Assembly (NCBI GenBank): GCA_964343835.1 | Contig: CAYFKR010000009.1 | Coordinates: 81,345 to 145,344, forward strand | Direction of reading: 5' to 3' | Origin: CALEMW01 sp964343835 | GTDB taxonomy: Bacteria > Krumholzibacteriota > Krumholzibacteriia > LZORAL124-64-63 | DNA: 64,000 nucleotides | Part shown: positions 26,143 to 35,437 of the stretch, piece after piece | Layout of the letters: each line of letters starts with the position of its first letter | Position numbering within the stretch: the first letter of the stretch is position 1 | Notes under the pieces: generated by a model | Database searches by the model: none | What the model saw: only the letters and a program-made list of their open reading frames with translations | Told to the model about the DNA's origin: nothing | Made by a program: the position numbers and the translations under genes

Positions 26143-26171
26143 GGGATCCTCCCGTTCCGTGTCCCGCTTTC

Positions 26172-26525
26172 CTAGAGGGCGGCCTTGGCGGCTTCGGCCA
26201 GCTTGCCGAAAGCGTCGAGGTCGCGCACGGCGAGGTCGGCCAGCATCTTGCGATCGATGTCGATCTCGGCCTTCTTCAGCCCGTTGATGAGCGTGCTGTA
26301 GCTCATGTCGTTCAGGCGGGCGGCCGCGTTGATGCGGATGATCCAAAGCCGGCGGAAGTCGCGCTTCCGGCGCTTGCGATCCTTGTAGGCGTGAACGCCG
26401 GCGCGCTCCACCTGCTCGCGGGCCATGCGGAACTGGGATCCGCGACCGGCCACGTAGCCACGGGCCTGCTTCATCACCTTGTTGCGCTTCTGGCGAGCCG
26501 CAACGTTGTTCAATGCTCTCGGCAT
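26172..26525 (-). CDS. rplT: 50S ribosomal protein L20
   Basis: 117 residues. The basic N-terminal extension (ARQKRNKVMKQARGY) and the globular part with RINAAARLNDMSYSTLING are typical. It binds 23S rRNA early in assembly and in many bacteria represses its own operon through the rpmI leader. Confidence 0.97.
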   Translation of the reverse strand: MPRALNNVAARQKRNKVMKQARGYVAGRGSQFRMAREQVERAGVHAYKDRKRRKRDFRRLWIIRINAAARLNDMSYSTLINGLKKAEIDIDRKMLADLAVRDLDAFGKLAEAAKAAL

Positions 26526-26569
26526 GTCGGTGCCTCCTGCTCAGGGGAATCGGTTCGTCGTCGGGGCGT

Positions 26570-26773
26570 CTACTTCCCGCCGAGCATCTTGTTCACGCGG
26601 GCTTCGTCGGACGACGCGACCATGTCCGACTTCCGCAGGTTGCGCAGGCGCTTCGGGCTCTTCCTGGTGAACAGGTGGCCGTGGTAGGCCTGGTTGCGCT
26701 TCACGCGCCCGGAGCCGGTGCGCTTGAAACGCTTGGCCGCCGCGCGGTTGGTCTTCATCTTGGGGCCCTTCAT
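26570..26773 (-). CDS. rpmI: 50S ribosomal protein L35
   Basis: 67 residues with the family pattern KTNRAAAKRFKRTGSGRVKR near the N-terminus and HLFTRKSPKRLRNLRK. The start at 26773 (MKGPKMKT) was preferred over the Met at 26758 because GGAAGACGGAG lies just before it and no ribosome site precedes the inner Met. It lies between infC and rplT. Confidence 0.94.
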   Translation of the reverse strand: MKGPKMKTNRAAAKRFKRTGSGRVKRNQAYHGHLFTRKSPKRLRNLRKSDMVASSDEARVNKMLGGK

Positions 26774-26864
26774 CTCCGTCTTCCTTTCCCGGACAGGGAT
26801 CCGTGCCTCCGCTTTCGGTCGAGCGGCGTCCCTGAACCGTGGGTCCTGCACTTCGGTGTGCGGG

Positions 26865-27386
26865 TCAGGCTTCCTTCTTGGGTCCGAGCACCAGGGAGAC
26901 GGTGCGTCCCTCCTGGGAGGGGCGGCCTTCCGGCACCCCGTGCTCCTCCAGGTCCTCCACCAGACCCTTGAGGATCTCGATCCCGAGGTCCATGTGGGAC
27001 ATCTCGCGTCCCCTGAACTGCATGATGACCTTGACCTTGTTGCCCTTCTGCAAGAAGGAGATGATGTGCCCCTTCTTGAACTCGTAGTCGTGGTCGTCGG
27101 TCTTGGGTCGGAACTTGATCGTCTTGATCTTGACCTGGTGCGACTTCTGCTTCGCCAGGCGGGCCTTCTTGCTCTGCTCGTACTTGAACTTGCCGTAATC
27201 CATGATCCGGCAGACGGGCGGACGAGCGGTAGGCGCCACCTCGACCAGGTCCAGACCGCGCTCCTGGGCGAGTTCCAGGGCATCGCGCGTCTCCATCACA
27301 CCCAGCTGTTCTCCCTGTTCGTCGACGACGAGGATGCGGGGAATCCGGATCATGCGATTGACGCGGAGCTGGCGATCGTCTCTGAT
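26865..27386 (-). CDS. infC: Translation initiation factor IF-3, apparent ATC start
   Basis: 173 residues if translation starts at ATC 27386-27384. IF-3 blocks premature 50S joining and proofreads the start codon. The N domain continues RDDRQLRVNRMIRIPRILVV and the C domain carries KFRPKTDDHDYEFKKGH. The first in-frame ATG (27353) would remove the conserved RVNRMIR strand. An AGGAGG stands exactly 9 bases before the ATC. Rare AUU/AUC/AUA starts are the known self-control device of infC: IF-3 discriminates against its own codon. Length then matches the family (about 170-180). Confidence 0.9.
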   Translation of the reverse strand: MRDDRQLRVNRMIRIPRILVVDEQGEQLGVMETRDALELAQERGLDLVEVAPTARPPVCRIMDYGKFKYEQSKKARLAKQKSHQVKIKTIKFRPKTDDHDYEFKKGHIISFLQKGNKVKVIMQFRGREMSHMDLGIEILKGLVEDLEEHGVPEGRPSQEGRTVSLVLGPKKEA

Positions 27387-27395
27387 GGTCCCTGA

Positions 27396-27401
27396 CCTCC
27401 T
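27396..27401 (-). promoter_or_regulatory. Shine-Dalgarno AGGAGG that sets the non-ATG start of infC
   Basis: A perfect AGGAGG on the - strand, 9 bases before ATC 27386. The first downstream ATG is 42 bases away, too far for this site to serve. Confidence 0.75.
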
Positions 27402-27430
27402 GCATGGGTTCGGGCGCCTCTCACGACAAA

Positions 27431-27450
27431 GGCGGACACAATGGTCCGCC
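27431..27450 (-). terminator. Hairpin between thrS and infC (partial terminator/attenuator)
   Basis: A 7-bp stem GGCGGAC/GTCCGCC with a 6-base loop, followed on the - strand by TTTGTC. The weak T run suggests processing or partial termination rather than a full stop, consistent with thrS-infC read-through in other bacteria. Confidence 0.45.
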
Positions 27451-27565
27451 TCTGTTCGAAGAGCGAACCGTTCCTTCCCTGCCGGGCCGACAACGGTGAG
27501 GGGCAGCAGCCCCTGCTTGGCGCCGATTGCGATGTCGGGCCGTCCTAAGACGGCGAACGGGAAAT

Positions 27566-29482
27566 CTAACGCTTCGCGGCGATTTCGTCAAGCATCAAGC
27601 CGGAGATCCCGTCCAGGTCCAGGACGCCGGGGTCGTCCCGGTGCCTGGCGCGGACGGCCACGGTCCCGGCCTCCTGCTCCTTGCCGCCCACCACGAGCAT
27701 CAGCGGGACCTTCTGGGTCTCCGCCTCGCGGATCTTGTAGCCGATCTTCTCCTCGCGGCAGTCCGCCTCCACCCGCAGCCCCCGGGCGCGCAGGTCCTTG
27801 GCCACCTGCTCGGCGTAGGCGTGCTGGTCCTGGCTCACCGACAGCACGCGGGCCTGCACGGGGGCCAGCCACAGGGGGAAGTCGCCGGCGAAGTGCTCGG
27901 TGAGGATGCCGATGAATCGCTCCAGGGAGCCCATGATGGCCCGGTGGACCATGTAGACGAACTTCTCATCGCCGTCCGAGTCCACGTAGGTCACGTCGAA
28001 GCGACGGGGCAGGTTGAAGTCGAACTGGACGGTGCTGGTCTGCCACTTGCGGCCGATGGCGTCGATGAGCTTGACGTCGATCTTGGGGCCGTAGAAGACC
28101 GCCTCCCCCTCCTCGCGGGTGTAGTCGAGGCCGTGCTTCTCGATGGCGCGGACCAGGGACCGCTCCGCCATCTCCCACTCCTCGTCGGTCCCGGCGTACT
28201 TCTGGAGGTTCTCCGGGTCACGGACCGAGAGCTCCACCTTGAACTCGTCGAAGCCGAAGGTGCCGAGGATCTCCTTGATGAGATCCAGCACACCGCTGAC
28301 CTCGTTCTCGAGCTGGTCAGGGGTGCAGAAGATGTGGGCATCGTCCTGGGTGAAGCCGCGCACGCGCATCAGTCCGTGCAGGGCCCCCTTGAGCTCGGCG
28401 CGGTAGACGGTGCCCAGCTCGGCGTAGCGCACCGGCAGGGTGCGGTAGCTCCGCTTCTGGCGCTTGTAGATCAGGATGTGACCCGGGCAGTTCATGGGCT
28501 TGACCACGTGCTCGCGTTCGTCCTGCTCGAAGACGTACATGTCGTCGCGGTAGAACTCCATGTGACCCGAGGTATGCCACAGGTCGGCCTGGGAGATGTG
28601 GGGCGTGGTCACCGTCTCGTAGCCGTCGCGACGGTGGACGGCCTTCCAGTGGGAGATGATCTCGTCGCGGATCACGTCGCCCTTGGGGTACCAGAACGAC
28701 AGGCCGGCGCCGGCCTCGTCCATGATGCCGAAGAGATCCAGTTCCCGGCCCAGCTTGCGGTGGTCGCGCTTGCGGGCCTCCTCCAGCATCGCGAGGTGGG
28801 CGTCCAGGTCCTTCTTCTTGTAGAAGGCGGTGCCGTAGATGCGCTGGAGCTGCTGGTTGGCGCTGTCCCCCAGCCAGTAGGCGCCGGCCACGTTCAGCAG
28901 CTTGACGGCCTTGATGTCGGCGGTGCCCGGCACGTGGGGCCCCTCGCAGAGATCCACGAACTCGCCCATGCGGTAGGCGGAGAGCTCCACGTCGCCCAGG
29001 TTCTCGATCTGGTGCAGCTTATAGGGCTGCTCCGAGAACATCGCGCGGCCCTCGGCGGGCGTGATGCTGGTGCGCTGGATGTCGACCTTGGTGCGGGCCA
29101 GTTCGATCATGCGCTTCTCGATGCGCTCGAGGTCGTCCTCGGTGAAGGGCTCCTCGCGGTCGAAATCGTAGTAGAAGCCGTGCTCCACCGACGGGCCGAA
29201 AGCGAACTTCGTGCCGGGGAAGAGGTCCTGGACGGCCCAGGCCAGCAGGTGCGCCGCGGAGTGGCGCAGGGTGTCGAGCCCCTCGTCGCTGTCGCGGGTG
29301 ATCACGCGGAAGTCGCCGCCGGTCTCCACCGTGTCAGCGAGGGCGTAGTGGGTGTCGCCGAGGGTCACGGCCACGGCGTTGCGGCGCAGGGCCGGGCTGA
29401 GGGATTCCACGGCGTCGCCGAACGAGGCGCCGTTCTCCACGTCGAGAGCCTTGCCGTCGGGAAGGATGAGCTGGTGGGTCAT
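27566..29482 (-). CDS. thrS: Threonyl-tRNA synthetase
   Basis: 638 residues. Domain order: N-terminal TGS (about 1-60, LILPDGKALDVENGAS), the editing domain with its zinc-binding-type HxxxH (RHSAAHLLAWA, about 70-78), the class II core with the PMNCPGHILIYK motif and motif 2 RYAELGTVYRAE, and a C-terminal anticodon-binding domain. It charges tRNA-Thr and clears Ser-tRNA-Thr. No T-box leader is evident upstream. It heads the thrS-infC-rpmI-rplT-pheST run. Confidence 0.97.
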   Translation of the reverse strand: MTHQLILPDGKALDVENGASFGDAVESLSPALRRNAVAVTLGDTHYALADTVETGGDFRVITRDSDEGLDTLRHSAAHLLAWAVQDLFPGTKFAFGPSVEHGFYYDFDREEPFTEDDLERIEKRMIELARTKVDIQRTSITPAEGRAMFSEQPYKLHQIENLGDVELSAYRMGEFVDLCEGPHVPGTADIKAVKLLNVAGAYWLGDSANQQLQRIYGTAFYKKKDLDAHLAMLEEARKRDHRKLGRELDLFGIMDEAGAGLSFWYPKGDVIRDEIISHWKAVHRRDGYETVTTPHISQADLWHTSGHMEFYRDDMYVFEQDEREHVVKPMNCPGHILIYKRQKRSYRTLPVRYAELGTVYRAELKGALHGLMRVRGFTQDDAHIFCTPDQLENEVSGVLDLIKEILGTFGFDEFKVELSVRDPENLQKYAGTDEEWEMAERSLVRAIEKHGLDYTREEGEAVFYGPKIDVKLIDAIGRKWQTSTVQFDFNLPRRFDVTYVDSDGDEKFVYMVHRAIMGSLERFIGILTEHFAGDFPLWLAPVQARVLSVSQDQHAYAEQVAKDLRARGLRVEADCREEKIGYKIREAETQKVPLMLVVGGKEQEAGTVAVRARHRDDPGVLDLDGISGLMLDEIAAKR

Positions 29483-29554
29483 GGGACCGTCTCCGTCTCC
29501 GGCCTTCGGCCGGGACCGGCGCCTCTACGAACGGCGTCCGGCTGGGGGGATAGG

Positions 29555-29592
29555 AAAAAGGGATGAGGATGGAACAGACGCCACCTCATCCC
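29555..29592 (-). terminator. Intrinsic terminator after tRNA-Val
   Basis: A 9-bp stem GGGATGAGG/CCTCATCCC (29560-29568 with 29584-29592), followed on the - strand by TTTTT (29559-29555). It separates the tRNA transcript from thrS. Confidence 0.85.
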
Positions 29593-29604
29593 TTATCGAT
29601 CTCG

Positions 29605-29681
29605 TGGTGGGAGATACTGGATTCGAACCAGTGACCCCTTGCGTGTCGAGCAAGTACTCTAACCAGCTGAGCTAATCTCCC
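29605..29681 (-). tRNA. tRNA-Val(GAC), unusual C33
   Basis: Acceptor GGGAGAT (29681-29675) pairs with ATCTCCC (29615-29609). The D stem is GCTC/GAGT. The anticodon stem CTTGC/GCAAG encloses TCGACAC, giving anticodon GAC with C instead of the near-universal U at position 33. The T arm is ACTGG-TTCGAAT-CCAGT, the discriminator is A, and CCA is encoded. All other landmarks are normal, so it is probably a functional Val tRNA. Confidence 0.85.
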
Positions 29682-29736
29682 ACGTGGTGGCTCCACAAAT
29701 TATTCGTCGTGCGGAACCTTGTCAAATCCTTTCGGC

Positions 29737-30600
29737 CTACGCGAGGTAGTCCACCAGCCGGTCGCCTGCGACGACCTGGCGGACACGCTTGAGGGCCTGG
29801 TTGCGGATCTGACGCACGCGTTCGCGGCTCAGGTCGATGTCCTGCCCGATGGTCTCGAGGGACTGGGGCTCCTCCTCCCCCAACCCGTAGTAGCGCACCA
29901 GGATGCTGCGCTCGCGGGGCGAGAGGGTGTCCAGGGCCTCGGACATCTCCACGAGCATCTCGTCGACGACGAGGGACTGCTCGGGGGTCAGGTCGTCGGG
30001 ATCGGCCAGGGTGTCGGCGAGGGTCACGCCGTCCTCGTCGAAGACGCTCTCGTCCAGGCTGGCCAGCGGGCGGCTGGCCTGTCGGATCTGGTTCATCTTG
30101 TGGAGCGAAAGGCCGAGATCGGCGGCGACTTCCTCGTCGGACGCCTTGCGGTGATGGCGCTGCTCGATGGCCCGGGCCGCCTTCTTCATGCGCTGGGCCT
30201 GCTGCGTCCTGTTGATGGGCAGGCGCACCGTGTTGGTCTGCTCCGCGATGGCCTTCTGGATGGCCTGGCGGATCCACCACACGGCGTAGGAGATGAAGCG
30301 GAACTCCCGCCGCTCGTCGAAACGCTTGGCGGCGGTGATCAAGCCGATGTTGCCCTCGGCGATCAGGTCCATGTAGCTGAGTCCCTGGTTCAGGAAGCGC
30401 TTGGCGACGCTCACCACGAACCGGAGATTCGCGTTGACCAGATGATCGAGGGCCGCCTTGTCCCCGCCGCGGATGCGGGTGGCCAGGGCGAACTCCTCCT
30501 CGCGGGTCAGCAGGTCGTACTGACCGATCGTCTGGAGGTAATGCTGCAGACTGGGATCCTCGCGGCGGTCACTGCTGAGTTCGATCTCGTACACCGTCAC
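29737..30600 (-). CDS. Primary-type sigma-70 factor, short (287 aa) form
   Basis: 287 residues with regions 1.2 (DPSLQHYLQTIGQYDLLTRE), 2 (ANLRFVVSVAKRF ... FISYAVWWIRQAIQ), 3 (LPINRTQQAQRMKKA...) and 4 (RERVRQIRNQALKRVR). It lacks region 1.1 and the large non-conserved insert of proteobacterial RpoD. The length and layout are those of the primary sigma factor of Bacteroidetes and relatives. It could be the vegetative factor or a group 2 (RpoS-like) factor; the window cannot decide. It has its own consensus-like promoter with a leader of about 135 bases. Confidence 0.9.
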   Translation of the reverse strand: MTVYEIELSSDRREDPSLQHYLQTIGQYDLLTREEEFALATRIRGGDKAALDHLVNANLRFVVSVAKRFLNQGLSYMDLIAEGNIGLITAAKRFDERREFRFISYAVWWIRQAIQKAIAEQTNTVRLPINRTQQAQRMKKAARAIEQRHHRKASDEEVAADLGLSLHKMNQIRQASRPLASLDESVFDEDGVTLADTLADPDDLTPEQSLVVDEMLVEMSEALDTLSPRERSILVRYYGLGEEEPQSLETIGQDIDLSRERVRQIRNQALKRVRQVVAGDRLVDYLA

Positions 30601-30743
30601 CCTCCCGTCCGTGTCCTATGTCGATCCCCGTCCACCATTCGTGTCGCGGGGAATCGTTTCCTTACGGCCAATCAGGACTGATACTGCCCGATAACCTCGA
30701 AAGTTCCCTGTTTTCTCACTCAATAATGGTTTTCATTTTCGCT

Positions 30744-30772
30744 ATCATAGTCCCCGCACCCGATCCTGTCAA
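30744..30772 (-). promoter_or_regulatory. Near-consensus sigma-70 promoter for the sigma-factor gene
   Basis: On the - strand, TTGACA (30772-30767) and TATGAT (30749-30744) have a 17-base spacer inside a strongly AT-rich island. The distance to the ATG at 30600 gives a leader of about 135 bases. Confidence 0.8.
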
Positions 30773-30814
30773 ATATATTTATACCTTTTTTGTCCACTTT
30801 TCCGAGCAAGAAGA

Positions 30815-30840
30815 GGCGGGCAGCTATCACGCTGCCCGCC
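30815..30840 (-). terminator. Intrinsic terminator of dnaK
   Basis: A 9-bp stem GGCGGGCAG/CTGCCCGCC with an 8-base loop, followed on the - strand by TCTTCTT, 16 bases after the dnaK stop. Confidence 0.8.
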
Positions 30841-30856
30841 TAGACGTTACGAACCT

Positions 30857-32761
<1,905 letters not shown>

Positions 32762-32803
32762 GGCAGATTCCTCCATTCAGGGTCGTTGTGTCGTTGGAGG
32801 TAT

Positions 32804-32820
32804 TACAAGGGGCGTGCCAG
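32804..32820 (-). promoter_or_regulatory. Sigma-54-like promoter upstream of dnaK
   Basis: The - strand reads CTGGCACG-CCCC-TTGTA, ending 43 bases before the dnaK ATG. The -24 half matches the sigma-54 consensus fully and the spacing is exact; the -12 half has T where C is expected in TTGCA. An NtrC-type activator is encoded in this window. Confidence 0.35.
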
Positions 32821-32931
32821 AAACGAATCTGAGCGGAACTCATAATCGACTGCAATAGATACAGATACCAATTACCTGATCAGCCCCGCCCCGAGAGCGA
32901 CTGCCACGAACTGCCACAATGGCCGCCCTTG

Positions 32932-33897
32932 TCAGCCGGGGTGCCCGAGACTGTCAGCCTCTGACAGCCCCTGACAGAAGGTCGCGAGGATGAGCAGGTC
33001 CAGGAATCGGGCGTAGATCGGGAAGGCCAGGGCCGTCCCGTCGCCGCGGGCGGGCCAGCGGGCGAGCAGACCGTGGAGCAGCGGCCGGAACGACCGCAGG
33101 ACCGACCTCGCCACCCTGCGCCCTGCCCCCGGCGACACGCCGGGCGGATCGAGGATCCAGTGGAGGCGCAGCTCCTCGAGCCTGTCCGGATGGACGGCCG
33201 CCACCCGCTGGAGCGGCCCATGGCCGCACTGGCGCTTCTTGTGGAGCCACTCGTCGAAGGTGTGGTGGTGGACATGTTCGGGGACCGGATCGGGAAGAGC
33301 CCGGAATCCGGTGCCGATCGCAGCCAGGCGGCACCCCAGGTCCATGTCCTCGAAGCCGTAGCCGGTGAAGTCCTCGTCGAACCCGCCCACGGCCTCGAAG
33401 GCCGCCCGGGGCAGCGAGGTGTTCTGGGTCACGAGGTAGCGAGGCGGTACGGGCCCCGGACCGCACTTGGCCACGCCGCGCGAATCGATGTACCCGAAGT
33501 GCGGGGCGTCGACCAGCGACCGCGCGGTGCGGACCTGCCCGATCACGCCGTCGTCGGGGTGACGTCGCAGGAGCTCCAGGTGGGCACCCAGAAGGCCGGG
33601 CGGGGCCACGATGTCGTCGTCCAGGAACAGGAGCCAGCGTCCGTCCGCATGGCGGGCGCCGAAATTCCGGGCGGCGGAACGTCCCAGGTTGCCTGCGGGG
33701 GCGACCGCCAGGAGCCTGCCTCCCCATCCCCCGGCCTCGCGCTCCAGGTAGTCGGCCGTGTCGTCAGGCGACGCATCGTCCACCACCACGACGTTCCACA
33801 GGCCAGGGTCGAGCTCCTGGCGGGCGAGGGCCGCCAGCGTCGCCTCCAGCAGGGGCCGCTTGCCGTGGGTGGGGATGACGACGGTCAGCTCGGTCAC
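32932..33897 (-). CDS. Family 2 glycosyltransferase
   Basis: 321 residues. It has the GT-A start LTVVIPTHGKRPLLEATLAAL, the nucleotide motif VVVDDASPDDT and the metal site FLDDDIVAPP near residue 97. The acceptor-side motif GFDEDFTGYGFEDMDLGCRL is typical of chondroitin-polymerase/rhamnosyl-type transferases. GTG 33897 overlaps the stop of the upstream glycosyltransferase (GTGA), so the pair is coupled. The sugar added is unknown. Confidence 0.88.
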   Translation of the reverse strand: MTELTVVIPTHGKRPLLEATLAALARQELDPGLWNVVVVDDASPDDTADYLEREAGGWGGRLLAVAPAGNLGRSAARNFGARHADGRWLLFLDDDIVAPPGLLGAHLELLRRHPDDGVIGQVRTARSLVDAPHFGYIDSRGVAKCGPGPVPPRYLVTQNTSLPRAAFEAVGGFDEDFTGYGFEDMDLGCRLAAIGTGFRALPDPVPEHVHHHTFDEWLHKKRQCGHGPLQRVAAVHPDRLEELRLHWILDPPGVSPGAGRRVARSVLRSFRPLLHGLLARWPARGDGTALAFPIYARFLDLLILATFCQGLSEADSLGHPG

Positions 33898-35039
33898 GGA
33901 GCGCCCCCTCCCCCGAGCGATGCCAGAGAGGCCTGCACGGGCCAGGCCGCACCTGCACGGCCGGTCACCCGGTCGAAGATCGCCGCCACGAGTTCCATGT
34001 TCTGCTCGAAACCAGCCACGGCCCGCACGTCCGCCACGGCCCGCTCGCCGTGGGCACGCCTCATGTCCGCATCCCGGGCATAGCGCAGCATGGCGTCCAC
34101 CAGGCCGTCCTCGTCCCGGGGCGCGACGACCAGGGCGCTCTCGCCGTCGCGGACCCACTCCACCGACGACGGGAGAGCCGAGACCACGATGGCGCACCCC
34201 GTGGCCATGGCCTCCAGCAGGCTCACCGCCGTGGCGTCCACCGACGGCACCGACAGGAACACGTCGCAGCCGGCCAGGGCGGTGGCGAACTCGTGGTGGG
34301 GAATGCGCCCGAGGACACGGGTCACATCCCCGATCCCGGCCTCGCGAACCCGCGCCTCGAAGGGAGCGGGATCGCCCTCGTAGCCCGAGAAGACGAACCG
34401 CGACCGCGGGTCGCGCTCCCGCACCCGGGCCGCAGCGGCGATGATCACGTCGATGTTGTAGTAGGGCTGCGTGTAGCTGCGCGGCGAGAAGTGGACCACG
34501 TCGTCGGGCCCGAAGCCCAGGGCGGCCCTCCACTCCCCTGCCTCCCGGGGGCGGAACCTGTCGAAGTCCACGCCCCAGAGCACGCGGAAGCTGCGCTCCG
34601 GGTCGGCCCCGAGGTCCGAGGCCACCTCCAGGATGTCGGTGCTGTCGCCGGTGAGGGCGTCGCAGGAGAGCAGGGCCTTCCGGGCCAGCCAGTTCTTCAG
34701 GGGAGATTCGAATGGCGTCACATAGACATCATCGCCCCAGACCGTCAGCACGTTGGGATGCACGCCGCTGAAGTGGCCCCAGTACCCGTAGCCCGTCAGG
34801 AAGTGGGTGTTGAGGACGTCGGGTCGGATCTCCCGGAGCAGACGTTTCACCACGCGCAGCGAGAACGCATAGCGCAACGGCTTGGGGCCGAATCCGGCCC
34901 GGATGTCGTGGACCGTCACGCCCTCCACGTCGCCCGGCTGGACCGTCAGCAGGTGGCACTCGTCGCCGCGCTGCGCGAACCAGCGGATCCAGCGCTCGGT
35001 GTGGATGTGGCGTCCGATGGAGAGGAAGGCCAGGCGCAC
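33894..35039 (-). CDS. Family 4 glycosyltransferase (GT-B fold)
   Basis: 381 residues from GTG 35039, preceded by GGAG. It has an N-terminal Rossmann half (LAFLSIGRHIHTERWIRWF) and a C-terminal half with the donor-binding region SVDATAVSLLEAMATGCAIV, where the E-x7-E motif of GT4 enzymes lies. A retaining glycosyltransferase of the GT4 type using a nucleotide sugar. Together with the next gene it probably builds part of a surface glycan. tRNA-Leu lies 49 bases upstream. Confidence 0.88.
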   Translation of the reverse strand: MRLAFLSIGRHIHTERWIRWFAQRGDECHLLTVQPGDVEGVTVHDIRAGFGPKPLRYAFSLRVVKRLLREIRPDVLNTHFLTGYGYWGHFSGVHPNVLTVWGDDVYVTPFESPLKNWLARKALLSCDALTGDSTDILEVASDLGADPERSFRVLWGVDFDRFRPREAGEWRAALGFGPDDVVHFSPRSYTQPYYNIDVIIAAAARVRERDPRSRFVFSGYEGDPAPFEARVREAGIGDVTRVLGRIPHHEFATALAGCDVFLSVPSVDATAVSLLEAMATGCAIVVSALPSSVEWVRDGESALVVAPRDEDGLVDAMLRYARDADMRRAHGERAVADVRAVAGFEQNMELVAAIFDRVTGRAGAAWPVQASLASLGGGGAP

Positions 35040-35088
35040 GTCATCGCTCCGGGGTTGGCGGGCCCCGCCCCTTCGGACGGGACCCAGC

Positions 35089-35176
35089 TGGTGCCGGGGG
35101 CCGGAATCGAACCGGCACGCTGCCACGCAGCGAGGGATTTTAAGTCCCTTGCGTCTACCAGTTTCGCCACCCCGGC
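35089..35176 (-). tRNA. tRNA-Leu(TAA)
   Basis: A class II tRNA. Acceptor GCCGGGG (35176-35170) pairs with CCCCGGC (35099-35093). The anticodon loop CTTAAAA gives TAA. A long variable arm (CGCTGCGTGGCAGCG) is present, and the T arm is GCCGG-TTCGATT-CCGGC. CCA is encoded. Confidence 0.94.
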
Positions 35177-35261
35177 GGCGTCGGGATCATGGAGCAGACC
35201 CCTGTCGAAGTCAACGCTCCCGGCGAGTCTTCGGCCAATGGCGACGCGGCTGGAGGGCAAG

Positions 35262-35285
35262 AAAAAGCCCTCCCGCGAGGGAGGG
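35262..35285 (-). terminator. Intrinsic terminator after tRNA-Cys
   Basis: A 7-bp stem CCCTCCC/GGGAGGG (35268-35274 with 35279-35285), followed on the - strand by CTTTTT. Confidence 0.85.
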
Positions 35286-35302
35286 TCGAGGAGAGAGAGG
35301 GT

Positions 35303-35377
35303 TGGAGGCGGCACCCAGACTCGAACTGGGGAATAACGGTTTTGCAGACCGTCGCCTTACCACTTGGCTATGCCGCC
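35303..35377 (-). tRNA. tRNA-Cys(GCA)
   Basis: Acceptor GGCGGCA (35377-35371) pairs with TGCCGCC (35313-35307). The anticodon stem ACGGT/ACCGT encloses CTGCAAA, giving anticodon GCA. The discriminator is T and CCA is encoded. A terminator follows. Confidence 0.94.
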
Positions 35378-35437
35378 TCCGGACGATCAAGGATGAGGGC
35401 TGGGCGGGCCGGTGTCAAGTGCCACCGGCCCGGACCA

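Noticed and set aside
29483..29560. T-box or threonine attenuator upstream of thrS
   Set aside because: The space is short and GC-rich and shows no specifier loop or T-box motif.
27527..29566. 679-codon + strand frame opposite thrS
   Set aside because: Antisense shadow of thrS, with no recognisable domain.
32762..32931. CIRCE or sigma-32 heat-shock promoter for dnaK
   Set aside because: I looked for TTAGCACTC-N9-GAGTGCTAA and for CTTGAA/CCCCAT pairs and found neither.
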